From: Wurfbainia villosa
Taxonomy: Eukaryota; Streptophyta; Magnoliopsida; Zingiberales; Zingiberaceae
NCBI GenBank assembly: GCA_025175895.1
Contig: CM046006.1
Span: 61,896,288 to 61,960,287 of the forward strand
Length of the DNA stretch: 64,000 nucleotides
Direction of reading: 5' to 3'
The position numbers and the translations under genes were made by a program. The number at the start of each line of letters is the position of its first letter. Within the stretch, counting starts at the first letter, position 1. The notes beneath the pieces were generated by a model. The model worked only from the letters and a program-made list of their open reading frames with translations, ran no database searches and was not told where the DNA came from. Below, piece by piece: positions 53,075-64,000 of this stretch.

Positions 53075-55381
53075 TGTAGGTTTTGCCCATGAGCTCTGAT
53101 ACCAATTGTTGGGGTTGATCCGTGAGGGGAAACTTCGCTTCCCACTTCACCTCGGTAGCTTGACCATGGCGATCCCTTCGATGTCCCCGGATTAAAAAAT
53201 TTATCCTAGACAAAAGGGATTGTCAAAGCAACCAAGTCATCGTCGTGCTATTCGTATAGAGAGGTCACTTGAACAATACTAGTTGCTCAAGCGACCATCC
53301 TCTATTCTACGAGTAGCCGCGGAATAGACGATGTCCGGATCGCCGGTTTTTATATTTATGCTCGGGATCCAAATATTATTTAGCCATTCACAGAAATCTA
53401 TCAAGCTCATAATTGGAAAAACAAATACAAGCAGGTAACCATCCACACAAAACATGCATATAATTGAAAAACAATTATAAACATAATACAACATGCATAT
53501 AATTAAAAAACAATTATAAACATAATACAAAAGAACACTAATCAAAATAAACAAGATTATACCTCTTGTTATACCTCTTGATCTTCTATTGTATGTCCTT
53601 CCTCCTTTTGGACGTCGTGTGGGCGACGATCTACCAAAAGTTGAAGCCACCTAGATCACCTATCTTCCTTTCCTTGTTCACTTCGAACAAAGGAAGATTC
53701 TAAAACAAAACTCATCTTCCTATCTAGATCCGGCCATCAAGTCAATAAACTCGATTTTACCGCCGGCCAAGGAAGAGAACATGGAGTATGGAAACCAACC
53801 AAAAGAGAAACATCAAGGGCATGGGTGCCGGCCAACACTTGGAGAAGAAGAAAAACAACACCCCTTCTCCTTGTTGCCGCCCAAACCCTAAACTAGCCTC
53901 TCCTTAATTTATGGCTAAGGATGAAGGGAATAAGAATAGACTAAGCTTTAGCCAAGGTAGAGGGAAGAAGGAAGAGGGGCCGACCATCATTGGAAGAAGA
54001 AGAATAAGCTCCCTCTCCTAGTTGCCGCCCAACACCAACAACCAAACCCTAACCCTACCCTCCACTCCTATTCCTATCCCAACTAGGATTGGTTGCCGCC
54101 CATGGGAAAGAACCTTCATCTCATCCATCACAAGCCATAGATCAAGGGGAGGAGCTTGGGCGCCGGCCAAACCGAGGAGGGAGGAGGAAGAAAGGTGCCG
54201 GCCACCAAAGGAAGAAGAAGAAAGACTTTCCTTAATTGTGGCCACCCTAAAACCCTAACCTCCCTATCTCCTTGTTGCCGCCCAATACCTAGCCCCTTCT
54301 CCTCTCCATTATCTTGCCACCCACCCTAGTCAACCCCTTTTATAGAGTTAGGGATAAGCCTTGGTTTAATCTCCACCATTGGTTTTAGGGATTTAATCTC
54401 AACCGTCGGATCTAGAGATTTAATCTCAACCGTCGGATCTTAGTGATTTAATCTCCACCTTTGGATCTAGAGTTTTGTTTCTATCCATTGGATCTAAGCT
54501 TCATGAGGTGTTAATAGGCTACAATAGGGACCATGAGGAAGAGTTGGGTCTTGGCCACCCATGGATCAAGCCCACATAAAGTCCGATCCACTAAAGGTCC
54601 ATCATTGATCTACCTCACCAACCCCCATATGATAATATGGACTCCATATATTATTTGTACATTTTCTCCCCGTGTTTAAGATCTCGAATGTCCGTCGATT
54701 AATTAATTTACTGGTCATTAATTAATCAACATCTAATTCCATGAGTAGTACCACTCAACCTTTTCATCATATCGGACCAAGTCCACCTGCAGGGTTTACA
54801 TGATGAACCTTATGAGCTCCTCAAGGGGACATCATCATCCTAATATATAGGGCACGGTTTCCTCCTATAATCAACGACACACCATATAAATAATATCATC
54901 TCCCAACTTACCGAGTCTATCGATTTAATCTATAAATCTCGCCCATTGATAAATCAAAGAGATGAGTACTAAGTATATGTGCCCGTTATTATATTCGGAT
55001 TAAGAGCATGTACTAAATAATATCTGAGGTCTGATTCGATTATGTAGTCAGCAATAAATCAAATCACCTCTATGTCGGTCCTGCTCAATACACACAAAGT
55101 GTACTAGTGTGATTCTATGGTCAAGACAAACCAATACCAAATCACACTACAACCATTCCGATGGTTTGTCCAAAGCCATCTCGATTGTGAGCCTTTTCTT
55201 ATACTTTTCAAGGAGCCGATAACATGATCTCCTGTGTGACACCACACACCATGTTATCTACAATGTAAAGTATGAGACAATATTGCACAACCACAAAATA
55301 TGCAAACAATGATCATGTGATTCTTATTTCAAAATAAAGATGTTCATACAAAAAATAGACTTTTAAGTATACATCCCTATA
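53075..55381 (-). repeat. 3' LTR of copia element 2 (2307 bp)
   Basis: Plus-strand start TGTAGGTTTTGCCC; inner end CCCTATA, where the other LTR has CCCTACA. 21 bases inside the start lies a second tRNA-Met-like site (TGGTATCAGAGC on the minus strand, about 53091-53103). The 27-bp repeat of element 1 is present in only about three units (54370-54465). Confidence 0.88.
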
Positions 55382-55400
55382 ATCTCCCACTTATACTAAA
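55382..55400 (-). other. Polypurine tract of copia element 2
   Basis: On the minus strand AGTATAAGTGGGAGAT, the same as in copia element 1. Confidence 0.82.
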
Positions 55401-55519
55401 AGACTATGCTGTCCTAATACTGCCATACATCTGATTCTCATTCCCTCCACATGCCTATCAAAGCTCTCGCTAGAAGGGCCTTAGTGAAAAGGGTCTACCA
55501 GGTCATCCTTTGATGCAAT

Positions 55520-55930
55520 CTAGGCGACAGCAACTTCTACCTCCTTTACAATTTCTCGTATCAGGTGGTACTTGCGCTCTATGTATTTACTTACCTTATG
55601 GGCTCGTGGTTCCTTCGAGTTTGCAACTGCACCATTTTTATCACAATAAATTGTGATAGTTCTGGGCAAACTAGGAATCACATCCAAGTCCATCAGGAAG
55701 TTCCTGAGCCACACAGCTTCTTTGGCTGCCTCATAGGCTGCCACATACTCAGCTTCCATGGTGGAGTCCACCACGCATCTCTGTTGGACACTCCTCCATA
55801 CAATGGCTCCACCTCCTAAAGTAAACACAAAACCTGAGGTAGACTTACTGTTATCCTTATCTGATTGGAAGTCGCAATCCATGCAACCCACAGGGAATAA
55901 TTGGTCTGCTCGGTAAACTAGCATACAATC
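55520..55930 (-). pseudogene. Copia 2 RNase H
   Basis: An open frame of 134 residues: GCMDCDFQSDKDNSKSTSGF, VFTLGGGAIVWRSVQQRCVV, STMEAEYVAAYEAAKEAVWL and YHLIREIVKEVEV. It is the best preserved part of this element, but the frame upstream is broken. Confidence 0.85.
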
Positions 55931-56760
55931 CCTAGTCCTTTTCAGGCACTACAATATATGCTTTACTGCAGTCCAATGTCCCTGTCCTGAATTACTCTGA
56001 TATCTGCTGACCATGCCTACAGCAAAGCAGATACCGGGTCTCGTACATAGCATCGCATACATGAGGCTTCCAACTGCCGAAGCATAAGGAACCGCCTTCA
56101 TCTCCTCTATCTTCTCAGATGATCTAGGACACATCTCCTTAGATAAAGGAACTCTATGCCCAAAAGGTAGAAAACCTTTCTTGGAGTTCTGCATGCTAAA
56201 ACGATCCATAATCGTGTCTTTGTATGAAGCTTGGAATAAACACAACATCCTTTTCCTGCGATCCCTTATAACCTTGATCCCAAGGATGTGTTCCGCTTCT
56301 CCTACGTCCTTCATATCAAACTGGTTGGACAATCATACCCTTACGCCCGATAACACTTCGATGTTGTTGCCAACCACCAAAATGTCATCTACGTATAGTA
56401 CAAAAATATCACTACGTTTCCGTCACATCTCTTGTATACACAAGACTTATCCGGACTTTGAATAAATCCATAAGACTGGATTTTCCTCATCAAAGCGGAT
56501 GTTCCAAGACCTCGAAGCTTGCTTCAATCCATAAATGGACCGATTAAGCTTACATACAATACACTCTTTGCCCTTAGCAATGAATCCCTCTGGTTGGTTC
56601 ATATAGATGTTCTCCTCAAGACTTCCATTAAGGAAAGTTGTCTTGACATCCACTTGTCGCACCTCATAATCTATATGGGTTGCTATGCAAAAGAGCTCCC
56701 AGACCTGACTAGAATCCATAGATTCAATCTCAGTATTTATTGCACTTTGCCAAGATGTTG
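55931..56760 (-). pseudogene. Copia 2 reverse transcriptase
   Basis: Frame 56719-56447 has DVKTTFLNGSLEENIYMNQP and SIYGLKQASRSWN; frame 56332-55949 has DMKDVGEAEHILGIKVI, GFLPFGHRVPLSKEMCPRSS and YASAVGSLMYAMLCTRPGI. YVDDILVV is present in the DNA at about 56385-56410, in a third frame. At least two frame changes separate them. As in element 1, the RT N-terminus is missing. Confidence 0.85.
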
Positions 56761-57300
56761 TATCTTTATCTTGGATTGCCTCGTCATATGTCTAGGGATC
56801 AGGTTCATGTTTGCTAGGGACCAAATCGGAAGATTCACCCAAGAACATGAATCTAAGAGGCTATCTCACAACCCTCCCACTACGACGAGGTATCACCTGT
56901 GTATCCTCTGTGATACGCGGTGCAGTGACATGTGGTATATCCTCTTGTACCGGTGGTACTAAAGAAGTGACTTCCCCTTTTAACTCCTCCAGAACAATTT
57001 TTTTTTCTCTTGGGCATGTGGCTCATCACATAGTCTTCCTCTAGAAATCTGGTGTTCGTGCTAACGATCACCCTCTGATCTCTAGGACTATAAAACAATC
57101 CACCCTTCGTTCCTCTAGGATAGCCAACGAACAATCACACTTCTGTATGAGGTTCCAACTTACCATCATCTGCCTTCAGCACATGTGCTGGACTCCCCCA
57201 TATCCGAATATGTCTTGGACTAGGCTTTCGCCCAGTCCACAACTCTGTGGGAGTAGAAGGCACTTGATTTAGATGGAACCAAGTTCAGAATGTACACCAC
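56761..57300 (-). pseudogene. Copia 2 spacer and integrase C-terminus
   Basis: Frame 57134-56880 includes MFVGYPRGTKGGLFYSPRDQ and VIVSTNTRFLEEDYVMSH. The rest is spacer with stops. Confidence 0.75.
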
Positions 57301-57899
57301 CGTATCTAGAGCATATCCCTAGAACGAATTTGGCATGTCAGAATAACTCATCATTGATCTAACAATCTCCATAAGAGTCCTATTCCTTCGCTCTGCTGCA
57401 CCGTTCTGCAGGGGTATGCCAGGTGCAGTCAATTGGGATTGAATCTCAACCTCTGATAAGTAGTTCCTAAACTCTCCCAAGAGGTTCTCACCACCACGAT
57501 CAGATCGTAGTGTCATCCATATCTTGAATAATCGTCTATAAAAGAGACGAAATATTCAAGACCACCTCTTGCCTGGATAGTCATAAGACCTACATCAAAT
57601 CAGAATGAACCATTCCTAACACATCTTTGGCTCTATACCCCTTGGCCCTAAAAAGGCCTCTTGGTCATCTTACCCTCCAAGCAAGATTCGTAGGTTGGGA
57701 GATCCTCCACTACTCATGAACCCAAAGGTCCATCAGCTATCAACCTTTGAATTCTTCTTAGGTTAATGTGACCAAGCCTAAGAAGCCAAAGATATGTTTG
57801 GTTCATTTTCGAAGGTTCTTTTCTCTTATTGGAATTAGAAGATGAGTTATTAACTTCTTTTTGCATCGTGGGAGGTTTTGTATACAAATTTCCTTTCAA
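57301..57899 (-). pseudogene. Copia 2 integrase remnant
   Basis: 57516-57319 has LRSDRGGENLLGEFRNYLSE and PLQNGAAERRNRTLMEIVRS. 57899-57714 has the pre-integrase start (YLWLLRLGHINLRRIQRLIA). The CxxC part and the first catalytic Asp lie between in broken frames. Confidence 0.82.
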
Positions 57900-58235
57900 T
57901 GTACCTGAACAGATATTCTCCCTATTCCTTTTTATAACAACTTGTCATTAAAAGAAATAGAATATCCATCCATAAATAATTTAGAAATTGAAACTAAATT
58001 CTTTCTAAATAAAGGTACATAAAGGGAATTTTCCAGAACCTAAGTTTTATTTTTCTCATGAGATAAATAAAACTTCTCCCATTGCAATAGCCGCCACCTT
58101 CATGGTATTGCCCAAGTAAATGGTAATCTCCCCTTTAGCTAGTCATTGGGTTTCCTGGAACCCCTACAAAGTGTTGCAGACATGATTAGTGGCTCTCATA
58201 TCTACTCACCAGGTGCCGGTAGATAACACCACTAA
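57900..58235 (-). pseudogene. Copia 2 protease remnant
   Basis: Aligns by eye with 20129-20499 of copia 1, but no frame is open. It contains no intact active-site motif. Confidence 0.5.
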
Positions 58236-58610
58236 TCATGTTTCAACGACTAGTCCAAAGGGTATACCTTTGTTCTTCTTTGGATTGGGATAGTCCTTCT
58301 TCCAATGTCCATCCTGCTTGTAAGTGAAGTACTTGCCTTTAGGCTTCTTCACTCCTCCCTGAGATCCTCCCACCATCTTTGCTTGACCTTGTTTCTTCTT
58401 CTTCTTGCCTTTCAGCTTAGAAGTAGAAACCCTTTTGAGCAACCATGGCTTGAGGACTCTCTTTGAAGAGTGCATACTTCTACTCCTTAGCAGATAAGAC
58501 AATATCTGGATTCTTTTCCAATCAATATTATTTGGGTATAGTAAGTTTATTTCCTTTAGTATCATAGTAAGTGGACTGAAAGTCATTTTTGAAAATCCTA
58601 AGAATCCCAT
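58236..58610 (-). pseudogene. Copia 2 gag remnant with the shared internal deletion
   Basis: Reads LKEINLLYPNNIDWKRIQIL then jumps to VSTSKLKGKKKKKQGQAK and a decayed knuckle (YFTYKQDGHWKKDYP; two Cys lost). The joint between N-terminus and knuckle region is the same as in copia 1 at 19778-20128. Confidence 0.8.
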
Positions 58611-59633
58611 AGATCATTACTATAGATTTCAAAAAATTATTGATTCCTCAAACAATAAAATTTTAAAATCAACCAACACCTCTAAACACCGAGAATATCG
58701 CATGCCACGATAGTGTAGACGTATACGAATTCTACATTTGTAAGAGGAGGTTTTACCCATTAATTTTACTATCTTGTCAACCTAACTTTTTCACAAGCAA
58801 AATTAATAGTTGGTTTCTCTTCGGCCCTACAAATAAAAGCAGTGACTCCGATGGGGAGGATACTTATATTTGCATCTAAGTGTTCACCATTACTTAGTAC
58901 TAAGGTAATTATCTCGGGTTATGTGCCTTACGATGGGCAAGTACACACGCTCCTTAATAATTACCTATAACCATATTCGACCCTGTGATCCACAAACAAA
59001 CTCATCCGATGGGGAGGAAGGCACTCAGAGCCGACGCGCAAGTTTGCTTGCATCACATGTCAAATCGTAATGGAGGCCGTGGGAATTTATAAAAAAAATA
59101 TCCCTCTCCCACTTAGTAATTTGTAAATGAGGAATTTTCCTAGCCTACGACATGCATATCAAACAAAAAACAATAAATATGAAAAATAAGTTATTTTTCA
59201 ACTATTATGCCTCTTGTCTTCAATATGACTCCCGTCGCATCGCCATCTCGTCCGCTCCTCCTATGCCCTTTACGAGCCATCCAGAGATCTGAGCCGAGAC
59301 TAAAACCTATTTTAATTTACACGCATCGATCCAATATTCCACTAGGGACTGTACATGAAATCTAGATCGAAAGTAAACTAAAATAAAGAGTAGCTAAACA
59401 ATGTCGTATTTAATTTACAAAAACTAAATACTAGCCTTGTCAACCCCGAGGATTCAACAAAATAAATATTTACACACATACAATCACATACTCATATATG
59501 ACCATAATAGTCAGATCTTATGCATGCAACCAAAGAGTTAAACTACGCATATCATAATATTATCCGGCACATATAATATACAAAAAAGTGCATAAAAATT
59601 ATCCGAATCCTAAACACACAAAACCGGAAACCA
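58611..59633 (-). mobile_element. Non-coding leader of copia element 2
   Basis: About 1.0 kb, homologous to 18723-19777. CCGATGGG (minus-strand sense CCCATCGG) recurs near 58850, 58930 and 59008. No coding frame. Confidence 0.7.
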
Positions 59634-59649
59634 TGGCTCTGATACCAAT
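59634..59649 (-). other. Primer-binding site of copia element 2
   Basis: On the minus strand TGGTATCAGAGCCA, one or two bases after the 5' LTR end. A second, mutated copy lies inside the LTR at about 59666-59678. Confidence 0.88.
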
Positions 59650-61975
59650 TGTAGGTTTTGCCCATGAGATATGATACCAATTGTTGGGGTTGATCCGTGA
59701 GGGGAAACTTCGCTTCCCACTTCACCTCGGTAGCTTGACCATGGCGATCCCTTCGATGTCCCCAGATTAAAAAATTTATCCTAGACAAAAGGGATTGCCA
59801 AAGCAACCAAGTCATCGTCGTGCTATTCGTATAGAGAGGTCACTTGAACAATACTAGTTGTTCAAGCGACCATCCTCTATTCTACGAGTAGCCGCGGAAT
59901 AGACGATGTCCGAATCGCCGGTTTTTGTGTTTATGCTCGGGATCCAAATATTATTTAGCCATTCACAGAAATCTATCAAGCTCATAATTGGAAAAACAAA
60001 TACAAGCAAGTAACCATCCACACAAAACATGCATATAATTGAAAAACAATTATAAACATAATACAACATGCATATAATTGAAAAACAATTATAAACATAA
60101 TACAAAAGAACACTAATCAAAATAAACAAGATTATACCTCTTGTTATACCTCTTGATCTTCTATTGTATGTCCTTCCTCCTTTTGGACGTCGTGTGGGCG
60201 ACGATCTACCAAAAGTTGAAGCCACCTAAATCACCTATCTTCCTTTCCTTGTTCACTTCGAACAAAGGAAGATTCTAAAACAAAACTCATCTTCCTATCT
60301 AGATCCAGCCATCAAGTCAATAAACTCGATGTTACCGCCGGCCAAGGAAGAGAACATGGAGTATGGAAACCAACCAAAAGAGAAACATCAAGGGCATGGG
60401 CGCCGGTCAACACTTGGAGAAGAAGAAAAACAACACCCCTTCTCCTTGTTGCCGCCCAAACCCTAAACTAGCCTCTCCTTAATTTATGGCTAAGGATGAA
60501 GGGAATAAGAATAGACTAAGCTTTAGCCAAGGTAGAGGGAAGAAGGAAGAGGGGTCGGCCATCATTGGAAGAAGAAGAATAAGCTCCCTCTCCTAGTTGC
60601 CGCCCAACACCAACAACCAAACCCTAACCCTACCCTCCACTCCTATTCCTATCCCAACTAGGATTGGTTGCCGCCCATGGGAAGGAACCTTCATCTCATC
60701 CATCACAAGCCATAGATCAAGGGGAGGAGCTTGGGCGCCGGCCAAACCAAGGAGGGAGGAGGAAGAAAGGTGCCGGCCACCAAAGGAAGAAGAAGAAAGA
60801 CTTTCCTTAATTGTGGCCACCCTAAAACCCTAACCTCCCTATCTCCTTGTTGCCGCCCAATACCTAGCCCCTTCTCCTCTCCATTATCTTGCCGCCCACC
60901 CTAGTCAACCCCTTTTATATAGTTAGGGATAAGCCTTGGTTTAATCTCCACCATTGGTTTTAGGGATTTAATCTCAACCGTCGGATCTAGAGATTTAATC
61001 TCAACCGTCGGATCTTAGTGATTTAATCTCCACCTTTGGATCTAGAGTTTTGTTTCTATCCATTGGATCTAAGCTTCATGAGGTGTTAATAGGCTACAAT
61101 AGGGACCATGAGGAGGAGTTGGGTCTTGGCCACCCATGGATCAAGCCCACATAAAGTCCGATCCACTAATGATGGTCCAATCCACTAAAGGTCCATCATT
61201 GATCTACCTCACCAACCCCCATATGATAATATGGGCTCCATATATTATTTGTACATTTTCTCCCCGTGTTTAAGATCTCGAATGTCCGTCGATAAATTAA
61301 TTTACTGGCCATTAATTAATCAACATCTAATTCCATTAGTAGTACCACTCAACCTTTTCATCATGTCGGACCAAGTCCACCTGTAGGGTTTACATGATGA
61401 ACCTTATGAGCTCCTCAAGGGGACATCATCATCCTAATATACAGGGCACGGTTTCCTCCTATAATCAACGACACACCATATAAATAATATCATCTCCCAA
61501 CTTACCGAGTCTATCGATTTAATCTATAAAACTCGCCCATTGGTAAATCAAAGAGATGAGTACTAAGTATATGTGCCCGTTATTATATCGGGATTAAGAG
61601 CATGTACTAAATAATATCTGAGGTCTGATTCGATTATGTAGTCAGCAATAAATCGAATCACCTCTATGTCGGTCCTGCTCAATACACACAAAGTGTACTA
61701 GTGTGATTCTATGGTCAAGACAAACCAATACCAAATCACACTACAACCATTCCGATGGTTTGTCCAAAGCCATCTCGATTGTGAGCCTTTACTTATACTT
61801 TTCAAGGAGCCGATAACATGATCTCCTGTGTGACACCACACACCATGTTATCTACAATGCAAAGTATGAGACAATATTGCACAACCAAAAAATATGCAAA
61901 CAATGATCATGTGATTCTTATTTCAAAATAAAGATGTTCATACAAAAAATAGACTTTTAAGTATACATCCCTACA
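59650..61975 (-). repeat. 5' LTR of copia element 2 (2326 bp)
   Basis: Plus-strand ends TGTAGGTTTTGCCC and CCCTACA form a good terminal inverted repeat (TGTAGG/CCTACA). It differs from the 3' LTR by scattered single bases and a 19-bp tandem insertion near 61160. A TATA-like string lies on the minus strand near 60912. Confidence 0.9.
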
Positions 61976-62345
61976 TGACCATGTCACGACTTATATATAA
62001 ATGCTATGCCTATATGTTGTCTAGATGAACATGTCACTATTTTTATGAATTCTAGTCCTATCTTCCTAAATGATCATGTCATGATTTTTATATTAATGTT
62101 ATGCCTATATGTTTTCTAGATGAACATGTCACTACTCTATGTCTAATCCCTGATGTATGGCTTTTGTGAGTAGGAAAGGATCTTACTAAGCATATGTGCT
62201 TATAGTTTCATGTTTCCCTTATACTGCAGAAAAGGGTAAAGAATGGCTAAACTAAAGGGAGCAGCAGGAGGGGCAAAGTGTGTAAAATACCGGAGGGAAA
62301 AAAAATATATTCCTCAGTAATTGATAAAACATCTTATGGAATTTT
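61976..62345 (+). repeat. Gypsy 3' LTR, continuation after copia 2
   Basis: Resumes the 95-bp array (to about 62130) and then unique LTR sequence (GAGTAGGAAAGGATCTTACTA, AAAGGGTAAAGAATGGCTAA). Confidence 0.8.
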
Positions 62346-64000
62346 TCAGAAATTTTTAGAAATTTTTCTGGATTTAAACGGAGGTCTTATAGATATTTCA
62401 TGGGGATAATGCAAACAGGCTTTTGTAAAGCCTGTTTGGATTATCTGATTATAGGGTCTAAAAAATCCTACCCGTTATCCCCAACAACCCGACCTTCTTC
62501 CCCTCTACCGTTTCTCTTCACAGCGGTTTCCCCTTTTACTTGTCGTTTCACGATTTCTCTCCTCCTTCCCACTTGCACCGGCCAATCCACTTCCTCCCCC
62601 AATTTCTTTCTCCGCTCGACCTCGCAGATCCTCATCTCTGTCGTTGTTCCTTCTCACGATGCCACCCTCAGCGCCGTCGGTGCCTCTTCTTCTCCGATGG
62701 ACCTCCACCACGAGCTGCCTCCTTCCCGAGCTCACGCTCGCCGCCCCCATCCGTGGCCAGCCTCTGCTCGACTCCTCTGCCACCGACGCCGCGCCTCCTC
62801 TCGCAGCGCAGCCGTCGTTGTGTCTTCCTCCATCGATTCAAGCAGCAAGGTCGCTTCCACCTAACTGCCGATCACGGTGCTTCTCGATCGATCCAGCCGC
62901 TGCCATGCTCAAGCAGCCGCAGCCGCGAACCTTCTTCCTCCTGACTTCTCACGTGCAGCTGCAAATCTCGCCGATCCACCTGATCTCCACCCGAGCGCGT
63001 TGCCGCCGCCCCTGGTCGCCTCTTCGAGCCACCCATCATCGCCGTGAGCTCTATCCGCTGTCGCCACCATATCTGTCACGACGACAGCATCTCTGCTACC
63101 ACTTGGTCGCCGGAGATCACCTAGAGCCGAGGACCATCGATGGTTGACCATCGAGAGTTCAATCAGTCGCCGTCACAAGCCCCCATCATGCGCGATCGTT
63201 GATCTCTAATTTGTTAGCCAGTTCATCATCTCCTCCCTTCCTCAGCCCAATCTTCCCGCCGCCGTCCGATCCTTGTCCTTGCTGCCGCGACAGAGAGGGG
63301 CTGCCACATATCTCGTGGGGTTTTGAAGATAGTGGTTTGGAGGGGAAGAGCATCAACGGGTCTAGTGGTGGAGCTGTCCACGGCGAACCATTTAGATCGA
63401 GAAAGAGGGGCTGTGTTTGTGGTAGGTTTGGGTGAGTTTTGTTCACAACAGCTAATGAAATGGGTTTGCGTATCATTTACAACAACATTTTGGTTGCAGA
63501 TTTTGTTTTGTAACAGGGGCAAGGGCTGAGATCTGAGAACGGTATGTCTTTAGTTGGTAGTCCATCCGAGGTTTCTGGCCATATCACAATCATCTCTTAG
63601 TCGATGTTTCTACCGGTGATACCACAACAAGATCGAAGGGAATCAAGGTGAGATTGGCTTTAAAATTTTGCCAACGATTTGCTTATATAACATTCAAGGT
63701 TGCTGCTGGTCACTTGGGTTCCATAGGTTATCCTTCAATCTTCAAGTGATGAGTAGAGTTGGGAGGTTTTGCTCCCAATTCAGTTATTGATTTGGAGTTG
63801 GATGTTGCTTAGATCCAGTTGTTGATTCAGAGCGGATTTTCTTAAGCACATGAAGAAGATGTGGATGAATGAAACGATGTTGGGTAAGCATTGATTTGTA
63901 TTTTTATGAAGTATATTATGTTATAGCTATGTTTGTATGTTAAATTGCAGGACCTAAATTCAGGATGGTCTTTTGGATGTGAAGATTCTTCGATAAGTCT
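62346..64000 (+). other. Possible gypsy LTR remainder, or start of a host transcript
   Basis: A GC-rich block (62500-63150) with overlapping open frames in several registers, then a possible 5' splice site (AACG|GTATGT near 63540) and a 3' splice site (AAATTGCAG|GA near 63950). No frame shows a recognisable domain. I see no LTR end (CA before an internal or flanking change) before the window stops. Long chromovirus LTRs often carry such GC-rich transcribed leaders, so I favour LTR, with low confidence. Confidence 0.4.

Larger units (their letters stand above)
53075..61975 (-). mobile_element. Copia element 2, coding-defective, inserted in the gypsy LTR
   Basis: Target duplication TGACC (53070-53074, 61976-61980). 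Two 2.3-kb LTRs that look about 98-99% alike enclose a polypurine tract, decayed pol and gag pieces, leader and primer site on the minus strand. It belongs to the family of copia element 1, with shared leader, pol and LTR-tip sequence and the same gag deletion. Confidence 0.92.

Noticed and set aside
54030..54060. Telomere-like AAACCCTAACCCTA strings
   Set aside because: Only a few units, inside the copia 2 LTR, and repeated in the second LTR at 60615; not a telomeric tract.
62505..63150. Several overlapping 80-167-codon frames in the GC-rich block
   Set aside because: They overlap on both strands with low-complexity Ser/Pro/Arg composition, as expected when GC-rich DNA has few stops.

Overview
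This window looks like repeat-rich nuclear DNA of a flowering plant. I find no convincing host gene. It is a nest of LTR retrotransposons around a rearranged endogenous pararetrovirus (EPRV, Caulimoviridae). The virus resembles badnaviruses: small ORF1 and ORF2 with 4-nt ATGA overlaps, a long ORF3 polyprotein, two Cys-rich coat motifs, retropepsin, RT, RNase H and a tRNA-Met primer site. That leans weakly towards a monocot host; the species cannot be told. All assignments are by eye, with no database search.

Layout. 1-2239: leader and LTR of a minus-strand Ty1/copia element running off the left edge. 2240-16262 and 30830-38370: EPRV DNA of two related lineages, here called A and B. Lineage B has one nearly complete genome at 6531-14074 (minus strand). 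It is linearised just upstream of its primer-binding site, with a 39-bp terminal redundancy, and spans about 7.5 kb from repeat to repeat. The rest is short A and B pieces joined in both orientations with microhomology and filler DNA. In both lineages ORF3 carries a dUTPase domain between movement protein and coat protein, which is the most distinctive viral feature here.

16263-30829: complete copia element 1 (plus strand), inserted in lineage-A RT with target duplication GAGTG. Its 3' LTR is interrupted by a 5.4-kb LTR element with only a gag gene (24560-29992, minus strand, target duplication GGGTT). 38371-64000: a Ty3/gypsy chromovirus (plus strand), starting inside its protease at a direct joint with the EPRV and interrupted twice. 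Copia element 3 (40984-50276, minus, target duplication GCTAC) sits in the integrase. Copia element 2 (53075-61975, minus, target duplication TGACC) sits in the 3' LTR, inside a tandem repeat. Elements 1 and 2 are related and share the same internal gag deletion.

Insertion order: gypsy and EPRV first, in unknown order relative to each other; then the three copia elements; then the gag-only element, which is younger than copia 1. Many viral reading frames are broken. In several patches the differences from a near-identical duplicate cluster at CTG/CAG trinucleotides, so part of the apparent decay may be base-calling error in methylated DNA.
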